NCBI GenBank assembly: GCA_963747835.1
Contig: CAVVGO010000005.1
Span: forward strand, 868,001-932,000
Length of the DNA stretch: 64,000 nt
Source of the DNA: JAJPKK01 sp963747835
GTDB lineage: Bacteria > Pseudomonadota > Alphaproteobacteria > Rhizobiales > Xanthobacteraceae
Direction: 5' to 3'
Positions 9,134-17,723 of this stretch are shown here, piece by piece. The notes beneath the pieces were generated by a model. The model ran no database searches and was not told the DNA's origin. It worked only from the letters and a program-made list of their open reading frames with translations. Positions within the stretch are counted from its first letter, which is position 1; each line of letters starts with the position of its first letter. Position numbers and translations under genes: made by a program.

Positions 9134-9514
9134 ATGTTCTTTGAAGAAGGTTTCACTTTCCGCAATTTCATGATCGATGCCCTGGCGATCTTTGTGTTCG
9201 TCGTCTGGTTCTGGCTGCTCATTGCGGTAATTGGCGACTTGTTCCGACGTCATGATATATCCGGCTGGATCAAGGCGCTCTGGGTGATCGTCCTGATTGT
9301 GTTCCCCTATTTTGGCGTATTCGCCTACATGATTTTCCAAGCGGGAGGCATGGCGGAACGAAGCGGCCAGCAAGCTGCGCAGGCACGCGAAGAACTCCGG
9401 CGCGTGGTCGGCTTCAGTGCTGCCGACGAAATAGAGAAGCTTGACCGGCTCAAGAAATCAGGTTCGATCACCGATCAGGAATTCACGCGCCTGCGCGCCA
9501 AGCTGGTTCAATAG
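9134..9514 (+). CDS. Small membrane protein with PLDc_N and SHOCT domains
   Basis: A 126-residue protein preceded by a strong gaggagga ribosome-binding site. Two membrane helices (about residues 14-34 and 45-68, e.g. ALAIFVFVVWFWLLIAVIGD) resemble the phospholipase D-nuclease N-terminal domain found in many short membrane proteins without nuclease. The C-terminus (EIEKLDRLKKSGSITDQEFT) is a SHOCT domain, a short helical oligomerisation module. No catalytic residues are present. The role is unknown; such proteins are often stress-linked. It stands alone between higA and the IS21 element. Confidence 0.85.
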   Translation: MFFEEGFTFRNFMIDALAIFVFVVWFWLLIAVIGDLFRRHDISGWIKALWVIVLIVFPYFGVFAYMIFQAGGMAERSGQQAAQAREELRRVVGFSAADEIEKLDRLKKSGSITDQEFTRLRAKLVQ

Positions 9515-9637
9515 CCGGGGTTCGAATTCTTCCGCAATCTGGCAATCCTACCGAAGCCCGCCGATTTCCACTGCCGACAAGCTTTCGTCGTCGATCGTCT
9601 CGTCGGCACGGACTAGGTCGCGGACTTATTTAACGCG

Positions 9638-9857
9638 CAGCCAAAGCCGTATTGACGTAAGCTGGACTGTTGAACAGGGTGTGATCCACTTGTTGTGGGA
9701 TAGTCCTCATTTGGGCACATCCGTGGGGTCCTGGGTCAACGCCGAGGCATTCGACGGAAACGTGCGAGTTTTCGCAGAAAAATTTGCGCTGTTCACTGAT
9801 CGCTTCAGCGAGCTTGTTACTCCCGAGCGGCGCGACCTCGCGACTGTCCGGATGTGA
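9638..9857 (+). CDS. Possible small or truncated hypothetical protein
   Basis: A frame ending at 9857 reads protein-like over its last 70 residues: RIDVSWTVEQGVIHLLWDS, GTSVGSWVNAEAFDGNVRVF and AEKFALFTDRFSEL. The frame is open further upstream but overlaps the preceding gene and looks non-coding there. No start with a ribosome-binding site is evident. It may be the C-terminal part of a decayed gene. The family is not recognised. Its stop converges with the original end of the carbamoyltransferase gene at 9919. Confidence 0.35.
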
Positions 9858-9918
9858 CCCGAAGCCGACCTTTGCAGCTATCCGAAACAACACTAGGTTA
9901 TCTGAGGAAGGGAAGTTG

Positions 9919-9962
9919 CTAGGCATGAAACCTCGAGCGTTCAGCAGCAATTGAATTCGGCA
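9919..9962 (-). pseudogene. Displaced 3' end of the carbamoyltransferase gene, cut off by IS21
   Basis: Reading leftward across the target duplication, the carbamoyltransferase frame (…AYLRMPN at the right side of the element) continues here as SIAAERSRFHA and a stop at 9919. This is the native C-terminus before insertion. The sequence now lies 2.6 kb from the rest of the gene, on the far side of the IS21 element. Confidence 0.8.
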
Positions 9963-9967
9963 TGCGG

Positions 9968-10036
9968 AATCCGAGGCAAAGCGGCCATCGATTCCGAGGC
10001 AAAGCGGCCACCGATTCCGATCGAAGGCAGCCACAC
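9968..10036 (+). repeat. IS21 left-end subterminal repeats
   Basis: Two nearly identical 23-base units, each with tccgaggcaaagcggcca (9968-9990 and 9991-10013), are followed by a third diverged unit (attccgatcgaaggcagcca). Matching units in inverse orientation lie at the right end, about 12510-12587. Multiple terminal repeats are typical IstA-binding sites in IS21-type elements. Confidence 0.8.
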
Positions 10037-10143
10037 AATCCGAACGAAGGGGGCCACCCTGTTGATAGGGTGAGGCGGGGAGCGTTGTCGGCAGTCTGAG
10101 CGGGGCAAGGTCCTCTTTTGCGATTCACGCAAAGGGAGGTCCG

Positions 10144-11685
10144 ATGCCCGCCGAAAGATTGTCGATGCGGAAAGTTCGAGAAGTTCTGCGCCTGAAGTAT
10201 GCCTGCGGGGCGAGCGATCGGGTGATCTCCCGATCGGTCGGGATCGGCCGCACGGCGATCGGGGAATACATTCGCCGCGCCGCGGTGATCGGCATCACCT
10301 GGCCGATACCTGAGGAGTTCGACGACACGGCGCTGGAGCGCAAACTGTTTGCGCCGGCCGGCTACAATCCGCCGCGATCGAAGCCGCTTCCGGATTGGGG
10401 CCATGTCCATGCCGAGCTGCGCCGCCGCGGCGTAACGCTGGCGCTGCTGTGGGAGGAATATCGCGGCCATCATCCCGACGGCTATGGCTACAGCCGGTTC
10501 TGCGACCTCTACGTCGAATGGCGCCACGGGATCACGGCGACCATGCGACAGACCCATGCGGCCGGCGAAAAGCTGTTCGTGGACTTCGCCGGCGATACCA
10601 TGCCGGTGTTCGACGGGCTCACCGGGGAAGTGCGCGCCGCCAAGATCTTCGTCGCCGTCATGGGAGCGTCGAATTACACATTCGCCCAAGCCCGGTTCAG
10701 CGAGGCGCTGCCCGACTGGATCGGCGCCCATGTGGATGCGCTCACCTTCCTGGGCGGGGTGCCGAAGGCGCTCGTCTGCGACAATCTGAAGGCCGGGGTC
10801 ACGGCGGCGAGCCGCTACGAGCCGGGCGTCAACCGGACCTACCAGGATCTTGCCGCCCATTACGGCACCACCATCATGCCGGCACGGCCACGCAAGCCGC
10901 GCGATAAGGCCAAGGTCGAGGCGGCGGTTCTTATCGTCCAGCGATGGATTTTGGCGCGGTTGCGCAACCGGCGGTTCTTCTCGCTCGCCGAGTTGAACGT
11001 CGCGATCCGCATCCTGGTCGACGAACTCAATGCCCGTCTGATGCGCAAGCTCGGCGCCAGCCGCCGCGAGTTCTTTGACACCATCGATCGTGCTGCCCTG
11101 ATGCCGCTGCCGGCCGAGCCCTATCAGTACGCCGAATGGCGTCGCGCCCGCGTGGCGCCGGATTACCATGTCGAAGTTCAGGGGCACTTCTACTCCGTGC
11201 CGTCCCGCATGATCCGCCAGGTCGTCGAGGTGCGAGCCACCGAGGCTACCATCGAAGTGTTCCATCGCGGCACCCGTATCGCCAGCCACGCGCGCTCGGG
11301 CGTGAAGCGCCGCCACACCACGATCCCAGAGCACATGCCGAGCGCGCATCGCCGATACGCCTTCTGGACGCCGGCGCGTCTGCTGGCCGCCGCCGAGAAG
11401 GTCGGCCCATCCACGGTCGCGCTGTGCGAAGCGATCATGCGGGCAAAGCCCCATCCCGAGCAGGGCTTCCGATCCTGTCTCGGCATCCTGCGGATGGAGA
11501 AGACCTATGGGGCGCAGCGTCTCGAAGCCGCATGCCGCCGCGGCATTACGATTGGCGCAGCCAGCTATCGGTCAATTGCCTCGATCCTCAAGACCGGCCT
11601 CGACAAGGCCTTCCTTCCCGACACCACCCCCGATTCCGATCCCATCCAGCACGGCAACATCCGTGGCCGGGGCTACTACCACTGA
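10144..11685 (+). CDS. istA: IS21 family transposase IstA
   Basis: A 513-residue DDE transposase. The N-terminal helix-turn-helix (KVREVLRLKYACGASDRVIS) recognises the ends. The catalytic core shows FVDFAGDTMPVFDG (first Asp), GVPKALVCDNLKAGV (second Asp) and RPRKPRDKAKVEAAV (Glu), followed by a C-terminal beta-barrel region (HVEVQGHFYSVPSRMI). The ATG at 10144 is preceded by gggaggt. It is intact and is followed by istB after 19 bases. Confidence 0.97.
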   Translation: MPAERLSMRKVREVLRLKYACGASDRVISRSVGIGRTAIGEYIRRAAVIGITWPIPEEFDDTALERKLFAPAGYNPPRSKPLPDWGHVHAELRRRGVTLALLWEEYRGHHPDGYGYSRFCDLYVEWRHGITATMRQTHAAGEKLFVDFAGDTMPVFDGLTGEVRAAKIFVAVMGASNYTFAQARFSEALPDWIGAHVDALTFLGGVPKALVCDNLKAGVTAASRYEPGVNRTYQDLAAHYGTTIMPARPRKPRDKAKVEAAVLIVQRWILARLRNRRFFSLAELNVAIRILVDELNARLMRKLGASRREFFDTIDRAALMPLPAEPYQYAEWRRARVAPDYHVEVQGHFYSVPSRMIRQVVEVRATEATIEVFHRGTRIASHARSGVKRRHTTIPEHMPSAHRRYAFWTPARLLAAAEKVGPSTVALCEAIMRAKPHPEQGFRSCLGILRMEKTYGAQRLEAACRRGITIGAASYRSIASILKTGLDKAFLPDTTPDSDPIQHGNIRGRGYYH

Positions 11686-11704
11686 CCAGAAAGAAGGAGA
11701 CCTT

Positions 11705-12466
11705 ATGCTCAGCAACCACACCCACGAACGTCTCACCGCTCTCGGGCTCGCCGGCATGGCCAAGGCCTTCGACGATCAGCAACGCCAACCCGACGTTACC
11801 TCGCTCACCTTCGAGCAGCGGCTCGGCCTGATGATCGATCGCGAAGCAACCGAGCGGGAGAACAAAAGGCTCATCGTGCGCCTGAAGTTCGCCTCGCTGC
11901 GGCAGACCGCAATCGCTGAAGACATTGATCTGCGCGCTCCGCGCGGCATCGATCGCGCCTTCCTTGCCAAGCTCGTCGATGGTGAATGGATCGGCCGCAA
12001 ACAAAATTTGCTCATCACCGGGCCGACCGGTGTCGGCAAAAGCTGGATCGCCTGCGCGCTCGGCCATAAGGCATGCCGCGATAATCGTTCCGTCCTCTAC
12101 CATCGGCTGCCAAGGCTGTTCGAAGCTCTGGCGCTCGCCCGCGGCGACGGACGCTATGCACGGCTCCTCAAGACGCTATCGAGGGTCGATTTGCTCATCG
12201 TCGATGATTGGGGCCTCGCCCCGCTTACCGGCGAGCAGCGGCGCGATCTCCTCGAAGTCGTCGATGATCGCCACCAGCGCGGATCCACCATCATCACCAG
12301 CCAGGTGCCGATCGAAAATTGGCACGAGGTCATCGCAGACCCCACCATCGCCGACGCCGTCCTCGACCGGCTGGTCCACAACGCTCACCGCCTCGCACTC
12401 AAAGGAGACAGCATGCGAAAGATCACTGCGCAGCGCGCCAATCTTGACGTAACCAAGAAAACCTGA
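11705..12466 (+). CDS. istB: IS21-like element helper ATPase IstB
   Basis: A 253-residue AAA+ ATPase related to DnaC that helps IstA choose and remodel target DNA. Walker A is ITGPTGVGKSWIACALGHKA, Walker B is VDLLIVDDWGLAPL, and a sensor region TIITSQVPIENWHEV follows. The N-terminal LTFEQRLGLMIDREATEREN is family-typical. It follows istA with an aaggaga ribosome-binding site and looks intact. Confidence 0.97.
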   Translation: MLSNHTHERLTALGLAGMAKAFDDQQRQPDVTSLTFEQRLGLMIDREATERENKRLIVRLKFASLRQTAIAEDIDLRAPRGIDRAFLAKLVDGEWIGRKQNLLITGPTGVGKSWIACALGHKACRDNRSVLYHRLPRLFEALALARGDGRYARLLKTLSRVDLLIVDDWGLAPLTGEQRRDLLEVVDDRHQRGSTIITSQVPIENWHEVIADPTIADAVLDRLVHNAHRLALKGDSMRKITAQRANLDVTKKT

Positions 12467-12475
12467 CCCAACTCC

Positions 12476-14186
12476 TCATGCCGGCAACGACACCCCGGCC
12501 GCCTTCGTCGGAACAGGTGGCCGCCTTCGATCGGACCGCATGGTCGCGTTCAATCGGAATCCATGGCCGCAATCCCCGGAATCCGCATTCGGCATTCTTA
12601 GGTATGCCTGATAGCTAGTCGACGACTTAAGAAAATAGGCTTTATCCTCAACCACAAAGCCATCCAACTTGTGCTCTATGACATATGTCGAGAGGTCATC
12701 GATCTTATTTATCAACCCTCTGCCTTTGAAATTCAGAGAGGTATTGCACAAGACGCCGTACCCGGTACGCGCCTTAAATGCGCTGAGCAAATCATACATA
12801 TTACGGTTAGTCCCAACCGACACTGTCTGAATTCGAGCGGTGCCATTCACATGGGTAACAGCAGCCAAAGCGTCCGTTCGGACACGATATGTGTAAAGCA
12901 TATAAGGGCTTGCGTGATCACAGCCAAACCATCTCGCAGCTTCTTCTTCTAAGCAAACGGGGGCAATCGGACGGAATTGTTCGCGCTGCTTGATCTCATT
13001 TAGCCGCACTCTGGTGCTATCTTGGAACGGCGCAGCAAGAATCGAACGGTTACCCAAAGCCCGGGGACCGATTTCATATTTGCCACTCACCCATCCGAGA
13101 ATGAGATCGTTGGCCAACATGTCGGCAATCATTTCATAGTTCGTCTCGTAGATGTCATATCGCGCGAGATCGAAAGAGGCGCCCGTGATGAATCCAAGGC
13201 CCGAATAAACGTTCCAATCGATCTTTGGATTTCCAGTAAGGTGGAACTGGGCGTCGATCGCTGTCCCGATGGCCGACCCCGAATCATTAGCCACAGGCGG
13301 CACGAAGACCTCGGTAAAAAGGCTGGTCTCCTTCCACTTGGTGTTCCAATCGCAATTCAGGCCGCATCCACCTGCGATGAGTAGCGGCAATCTTTTCTTC
13401 ATGTTCGATTTCGCGAATTGATAAAAGACATCAAAGATCTTGTCGCTAAATATGCCTGCGAAGTTGCGAAATTCTGGATCATCCACCCCAACGTTGAAGT
13501 ATGGCGAATGCTCAAGTTCTTTGTATACACTCGTTTCGAGATACGGACAGTCCAGTAGAAAGTTGATCAGCTTTCTTTCTTCAGTTGAGGGCGCACCGCG
13601 ATTTGAAAATGAGGTCAAGGCCATGAGCTTCCCCGCGTCGGAGAAGCGAGAAAAGGGCGCGTTCTTAGGAAAAGTTGGGTCGGCCAAGCCGTAGAGAGAG
13701 ATATAGCGATTCCCTGGCTGATTCATGACATCGGCAAGCAGCGTTATGTTCAACTCAGAATCGATCTCGTAGAAAGCGCCGATTGCCCCTTCCCATACCA
13801 ACGCGTAGCATGGGGTGCCTTTCGGTAGGCTTGACATGCCGAAAGCGCAAAATAGGTGCGATCGCTCGTGGGAAGACGAGAAATAGTGGACCGGCCTTCC
13901 CAATCAAGCGCCGTTGCTCTATGATAACGTCGTTCTTCGACACGCCACGGTACCCGGCAAGAGAATGCGACCCGAGTAAGTCCTTTTCGCGTGGCCACCA
14001 ACCGCCAGTACAAATAACCTCGGGAATTTCGTCGAGTTCGCCGAGAACGTTGAACACGTCATGACTTGATATCGGCGAGTATCGGTAGTTCGAGTTCTTC
14101 TCCGCCTCAATGGAAACGAGCAAATGGGCACTCTTCAAGTAGGCGATCGCACCGTCATGACCTGGATTGTACGAGAGAACATTCAT
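12476..14186 (-). CDS. NodU/CmcH-family carbamoyltransferase, 3' end replaced by IS21 sequence, one frameshift
   Basis: Carbamoyltransferase using carbamoyl phosphate and ATP to O-carbamoylate a sugar or other small molecule. The N-terminal kinase-like domain starts MNVLSYNPGHDGAIAYLKSA (ATG at 14186). The C-terminal YrdC-like part has GKYEIGPRALGNRSILAAPF, IKQREQFRPIAPVC and the late motif TGYGVLCNTSLNFKGRG. The frame shifts near 13895, after RRLIGKAG and before RPVHYFSSSHERSH, which may be a sequence error or a real lesion. The last native residues (SIAAERSRFHA) are replaced by about 36 residues read from the IS21 end, stopping at 12476. Base composition is clearly lower in GC than the core. 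It is divergent from the two glycosyltransferase genes, suggesting one polysaccharide-decoration cassette. Confidence 0.85.
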
Positions 14187-14342
14187 GTTGCTGGAAACTC
14201 CGGTTGAATCCTCAGTGAGTTGTCGAAGACTACTTTTTATGGCGAGGCGGCGCGCCCTTTTTTTGTTTTGCCACTTTGAGTATACCTATTCGCGCGGATG
14301 GCACAAATCGCAGTTGGTACGACCATGGCGAGTTGAGCAGAT
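14187..14342. promoter_or_regulatory. Divergent intergenic region of the polysaccharide cassette
   Basis: The 156-base gap separates the carbamoyltransferase (leftward) from the GT32 gene (rightward) and must hold both promoters. It contains a T-rich stretch (ccctttttttgttttgcc, near 14257) and a tatacc element near 14281. No regulator site can be assigned. Confidence 0.4.
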
Positions 14343-15170
14343 ATGATGGACAGTCCCGAGCACCATCGACAGCGCTCAGAGTTTATCAGAGGGCTAGTCC
14401 AACGGACCGTAAACAAGGTCCCAGCTAACGATCAGTACAAGCAAGGTCCGCCTAGAACTATCGTTCAGTATTGGCATGATCTGAGAGAGTTGCCGGAGGA
14501 CATCGAGGAGTGCATCGCCTCGTGGACCCATTGGAGGACGCACGGTTTCACGCATTGCCTGTTCGACGAGCGCGGAGCCAGAGCATTCATTGCGGGATCG
14601 TTGGATGCACGCCACGAGCGCGCTTTTGACCGTTGCTACCACCCTGCCATGCAGGCGGACTACTTTCGGTTGTGTTATCTGTTCGTCGAAGGAGGCTTTT
14701 ATGTCGACGCAGACGATGTCTGCGTTGGCACAACAATCAGCTGGCTATTCGATGACGGTCGGCTGAAAGTCCAGCCCCTCTGCTACGATGTTACGTCGGG
14801 AGCAATGGTGAATACAGCCAACTTCCTTCGTATCGGTGCTTACCGGCCTAGTTGGATCTTCTACGTCAATAACAATCCACTCATTGCAAGTAAGCGGCAT
14901 CCGGTCATCGAGCTTGCGCTCCGGCGTGCGACTGAGCTCCTTGAACTCGCCGGCGAAGGCGTTTTGCCAGAGATACAGACGACGACAGGACCGGGAAACC
15001 TATCGAAGTCAATTTTCGAGCTCGGCACCGCTTCGAGAGAAATAGAGTGCGATCTCGCGGTGCTGAGAGATTGGGATTCATTCGCCGTCTCAAGATGGCC
15101 GTTAAGTCATCGCAACGACGCTAGAAACTGGCGCCATTCTAATCAACAAAGGTTCCGTCGTGAAAAGTAA
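14343..15170 (+). CDS. GT32-type glycosyltransferase (DXD sugar-binding region)
   Basis: A 275-residue cytoplasmic glycosyltransferase without membrane segments. The typical opening PPRTIVQYWHDLRELPEDI is followed by the GT32 core MQADYFRLCYLFVEGGFYVD and DADD, the metal- and nucleotide-sugar-binding DXD motif. A C-terminal TTGPGNLSKSIFELG matches the family's conserved Gly-Pro region. Donor and acceptor cannot be told from sequence. It is preceded by two adjacent ATGs (14343, 14346). Its stop is 6 bases before the next gene, so they are surely co-transcribed. GC is lower than in the core genes, consistent with transfer. Confidence 0.85.
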   Translation: MMDSPEHHRQRSEFIRGLVQRTVNKVPANDQYKQGPPRTIVQYWHDLRELPEDIEECIASWTHWRTHGFTHCLFDERGARAFIAGSLDARHERAFDRCYHPAMQADYFRLCYLFVEGGFYVDADDVCVGTTISWLFDDGRLKVQPLCYDVTSGAMVNTANFLRIGAYRPSWIFYVNNNPLIASKRHPVIELALRRATELLELAGEGVLPEIQTTTGPGNLSKSIFELGTASREIECDLAVLRDWDSFAVSRWPLSHRNDARNWRHSNQQRFRREK

Positions 15171-15176
15171 TCCCGA

Positions 15177-17339
15177 ATGAATCTTTCGAAGCCACTACGT
15201 GCTGCTTCCCGGCTCTTGCAGTACATATTTCTTCAATGTCGTATGCACTTGCCGCGAAAGCAGTGCTTTGCGTTTGTGTCGCCTACAAATGCTCATCAAT
15301 CCGGTATCTGCCAGACTTACGTAATCAACTTAGACCGACAACCTGACCGTTGGGCTGACGTTATTCGAGAACTGACTTGCATTCTGGATGCTGCCGGCAA
15401 GCCTCTGACAGATCAAGCGATTAGGTTTTCCGCAAGCGACGCGCTTGCCGCCACGCACCAGGTTCTCAATTTTGGTGACATTGATCCGTTCTATACGCTC
15501 GGCGACCAGCTGTATGTCGAGCCACAGCCTCATGCATTACCTGATGCGTTTGACCTGGTGCGTCCGATTCGAATGAGCTTGGCAGAAGTTGCGATTGCTC
15601 GCTCGCATATCGATGTCTGGAGAACCATCGCACAGTCTACCGCCCCCTATGCGCTTGTGATTGAGGATGACGTCTGGTTCTCAAGAAATTTTGCGTCCAT
15701 CGTCGATCAAGCTTGGCGCGAGATGGAAAACGCTGACCGCGCCGATCCCGCCTTTGATGTGTTGTATGTGTCTTATGCGGAGGCGCGCCACGGCGCTCCG
15801 AAGGAATTGATTTCCGAAAATGTGTTTCGTCCGGAACGCGGGCTTTGGTTCCTGTCTGGATATGTACTCTCTAGGAAAGGTGCTCAATCACTGCTTCGAC
15901 TTCTTCCGTGCCGCGGCCCAATTGACCTATGGATCAATCACAAGTTCCGCGCGATTGACGTGCGCGCTCTACGTCGGCCGGTAGTTAACCAACGCGTCGA
16001 TCTTCTTTCGACGAATTCGTATTCGATCCTTCCGGCTCTGACCACAATTGGCGTCCTCGACCACCGTAACGCGGCGCTTTTTCATCAACGGCCGGCCCAT
16101 TCTCCGGTGTTCGCCTTTGGAGCTCCGGGATCTGGATTGTCGTCGCTCGCAATGGCGCTCTCGATGCTGGGCTATCGTTGCTGCAGCGATTTGGACGGAA
16201 TTCCAGAATGTGAATTTGAAAGATTGACCGCGGGCCTCGCTCAGCCCATTTTTAACGCTTACATCAATATCGGTTCACTGAGGCCACATCTTCGCACGCT
16301 CAGGCTGCGTTATCCGCACGCTAAATTCATCATGACCGAAGACGAAGAAGCAGCTGATCGCTGCAGCGACGATGTGCTGGAGGGCTTGGAAGGAGCCGAC
16401 GCAGTTCGTCTGCAACCTAACGAAGCCAATGCCTGGCGGGCGCTTTGCGAGCACTTGAAACTTCCACCACCTGCGGCGCCATACCCGATCGTTCGGGATA
16501 TCGGACAGCGCATGCATCGCGGCGCGGCAGTCGATACACCAATTACTCGCCCGGCAAAGCGACTGCGGTACGACCGGTCCCCCTGGATTGCAGAGCCGCG
16601 CGCTGGGTGGGAAGGAATAAGCGCGAACGTATTGGAGCGGCCGGGGGCGTTTGCGTCGCGGATAAACTTCCAAGATGATCTGGCCGATATCCAGTCGGCG
16701 CGGTGGCTGCTGAGAAACGATACGTTTCCCGGAAACCTCGGACTGTTTCGCCCGGCCAACGTCTCCGCACAATCGGGCGGCGGTCTCTTGTTCGCAGTTC
16801 TTCAGGAGCCGCTTGGCGTTCGGAATCTTAGCGCTGCCGCGATCTCGAGCCGAGACAGTTTCCTGTACGGGCGGTTCGAAGCCACCCTGCAAGCAACCAA
16901 TGTTTCAGGTCTAGTCACCGGTTTTTTCCTCTATAGGGCTTCGCCCCGGCAAGAGATCGATATTGAGATCACCGGAAATCGTCCAACGCGGCTCCTGGTG
17001 AACGTGTTTTACAACCCGGGCTCGGACGGCGTGAAATTCGACTACGGCTATCGAGGGACACCGGCAGCTATCCCGTTGGGATTCGATGCGTCCAAAGCCT
17101 CGCATCGGTTCGCGATCGAATGGGATCCCTGCGAGATCCGGTGGTTGGTTGATGGCGAACTGGTTCACCGTCGCGCCGTTTGGAACCCGACTCCCATTCC
17201 GCACCTCCCCATGACGTTACATGTCAATACCTGGCCAACTCGCTCACGAGACCTTGCGGGTCGGCTTGCACTTCGCGCACTACCCGCATCAGCGATTCTC
17301 CGCAATATCGCTGTTGATGCATTCAAGGCGGACGCGTAA
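15177..17339 (+). CDS. Three-domain protein: GT25 glycosyltransferase, sulfotransferase-like domain, GH16 glycoside hydrolase
   Basis: A 720-residue single frame with three readable modules. Residues about 45-285 are a GT25 (LPS-type) glycosyltransferase: TYVINLDRQPDRW, LAEVAIARSHIDVWR, YALVIEDDVWF. Residues about 310-445 resemble the P-loop sulfotransferase fold: VFAFGAPGSGLSSLAMALSM as the PAPS 5'-phosphosulfate loop and a closing WRALCEHLKLPPPAAPYP. The usual Arg-Asp motif is replaced by TEDEEAADRC, so activity is doubtful. Residues about 490-715 are GH16: SRDSFLYGRFEATL, catalytic EIDIE, FAIEWDPCEIRWLVDGELV and MTLHVNTWPT. GH16 enzymes cut or transfer beta-glucans and galactans. No signal peptide is clear, which is odd for a GH16. 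It forms a pair with the GT32 gene. Confidence 0.8.
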   Translation: MNLSKPLRAASRLLQYIFLQCRMHLPRKQCFAFVSPTNAHQSGICQTYVINLDRQPDRWADVIRELTCILDAAGKPLTDQAIRFSASDALAATHQVLNFGDIDPFYTLGDQLYVEPQPHALPDAFDLVRPIRMSLAEVAIARSHIDVWRTIAQSTAPYALVIEDDVWFSRNFASIVDQAWREMENADRADPAFDVLYVSYAEARHGAPKELISENVFRPERGLWFLSGYVLSRKGAQSLLRLLPCRGPIDLWINHKFRAIDVRALRRPVVNQRVDLLSTNSYSILPALTTIGVLDHRNAALFHQRPAHSPVFAFGAPGSGLSSLAMALSMLGYRCCSDLDGIPECEFERLTAGLAQPIFNAYINIGSLRPHLRTLRLRYPHAKFIMTEDEEAADRCSDDVLEGLEGADAVRLQPNEANAWRALCEHLKLPPPAAPYPIVRDIGQRMHRGAAVDTPITRPAKRLRYDRSPWIAEPRAGWEGISANVLERPGAFASRINFQDDLADIQSARWLLRNDTFPGNLGLFRPANVSAQSGGGLLFAVLQEPLGVRNLSAAAISSRDSFLYGRFEATLQATNVSGLVTGFFLYRASPRQEIDIEITGNRPTRLLVNVFYNPGSDGVKFDYGYRGTPAAIPLGFDASKASHRFAIEWDPCEIRWLVDGELVHRRAVWNPTPIPHLPMTLHVNTWPTRSRDLAGRLALRALPASAILRNIAVDAFKADA

Positions 17340-17723
17340 ACTCCTTAGAACTCTTAGATTTGGTTTTGAACGGTACGCACTCTAAACCATCAGGGGGGAC
17401 AGTGAGCCTTGGGCAATGCTGCAAATGTTTTATGGCATCTTTGCACTGGCGCATGTCCGCCGTGGGAGCTGTACCGGACGCGATCAGACTAAGGCCTCAC
17501 TTCCGCTTGTGACCCGACGCTGATATTGCAGGGCGCTACCAGACATTGGCTTCTGACCCAATGCAGACGTTCTTCTTGACTGGAGGAGTACCTCGGGCTT
17601 CGAACGCGGGCGGTTTCTTACGGACCCCGGACCTTCCGGCGCGCAGCAGCGCTGGATTTGAACGGTTTGGTCGAGGAATTCGTCTCAGCCGATGTTCTGG
17701 CGACGATATGTTCGCTTTCTCCC
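17340..17723. other. Gene-free spacer downstream of the polysaccharide cassette
   Basis: Roughly 380 bases with no supported gene. Around 17,530-17,600 the minus strand encodes CIGSEANVW-like peptides similar to junk peptides derived from a dispersed repeat common in Hyphomicrobiales; this is a weak resemblance only. GC rises back toward the genome average here, marking the right edge of the lower-GC cassette. Confidence 0.4.

Larger units (their letters stand above)
9963..12587 (+). mobile_element. Complete IS21-family insertion sequence (2,625 bp) with 7-bp target duplication
   Basis: Ends are tgcggaatccgag on the left and, read inward from the right, tgcggattccggg, so they are imperfect inverted repeats beginning TG and ending CA. 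The element carries istA and istB in order. The 7-base target ttcggca occurs at 9956-9962 and again at 12588-12594, directly abutting both ends, as expected for IS21 (4-8 bp duplications). Both ends hold several roughly 23-base subterminal repeats. Both genes are intact and the duplication is perfect, so the insertion looks recent. It sits in the 3' end of the carbamoyltransferase gene. Confidence 0.95.

Noticed and set aside
12137..12600. Long minus-strand frames through istA and istB read as a hypothetical protein
   Set aside because: They are antisense to intact transposition genes; the only meaningful part is the extreme end at 9919-9962, which belongs to the displaced carbamoyltransferase tail.
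12476..17339. Nodulation gene cluster
   Set aside because: The carbamoyltransferase is NodU-like, but no nodABC, nod box or NodH orthologue is present; the genes fit general surface-glycan modification equally well.
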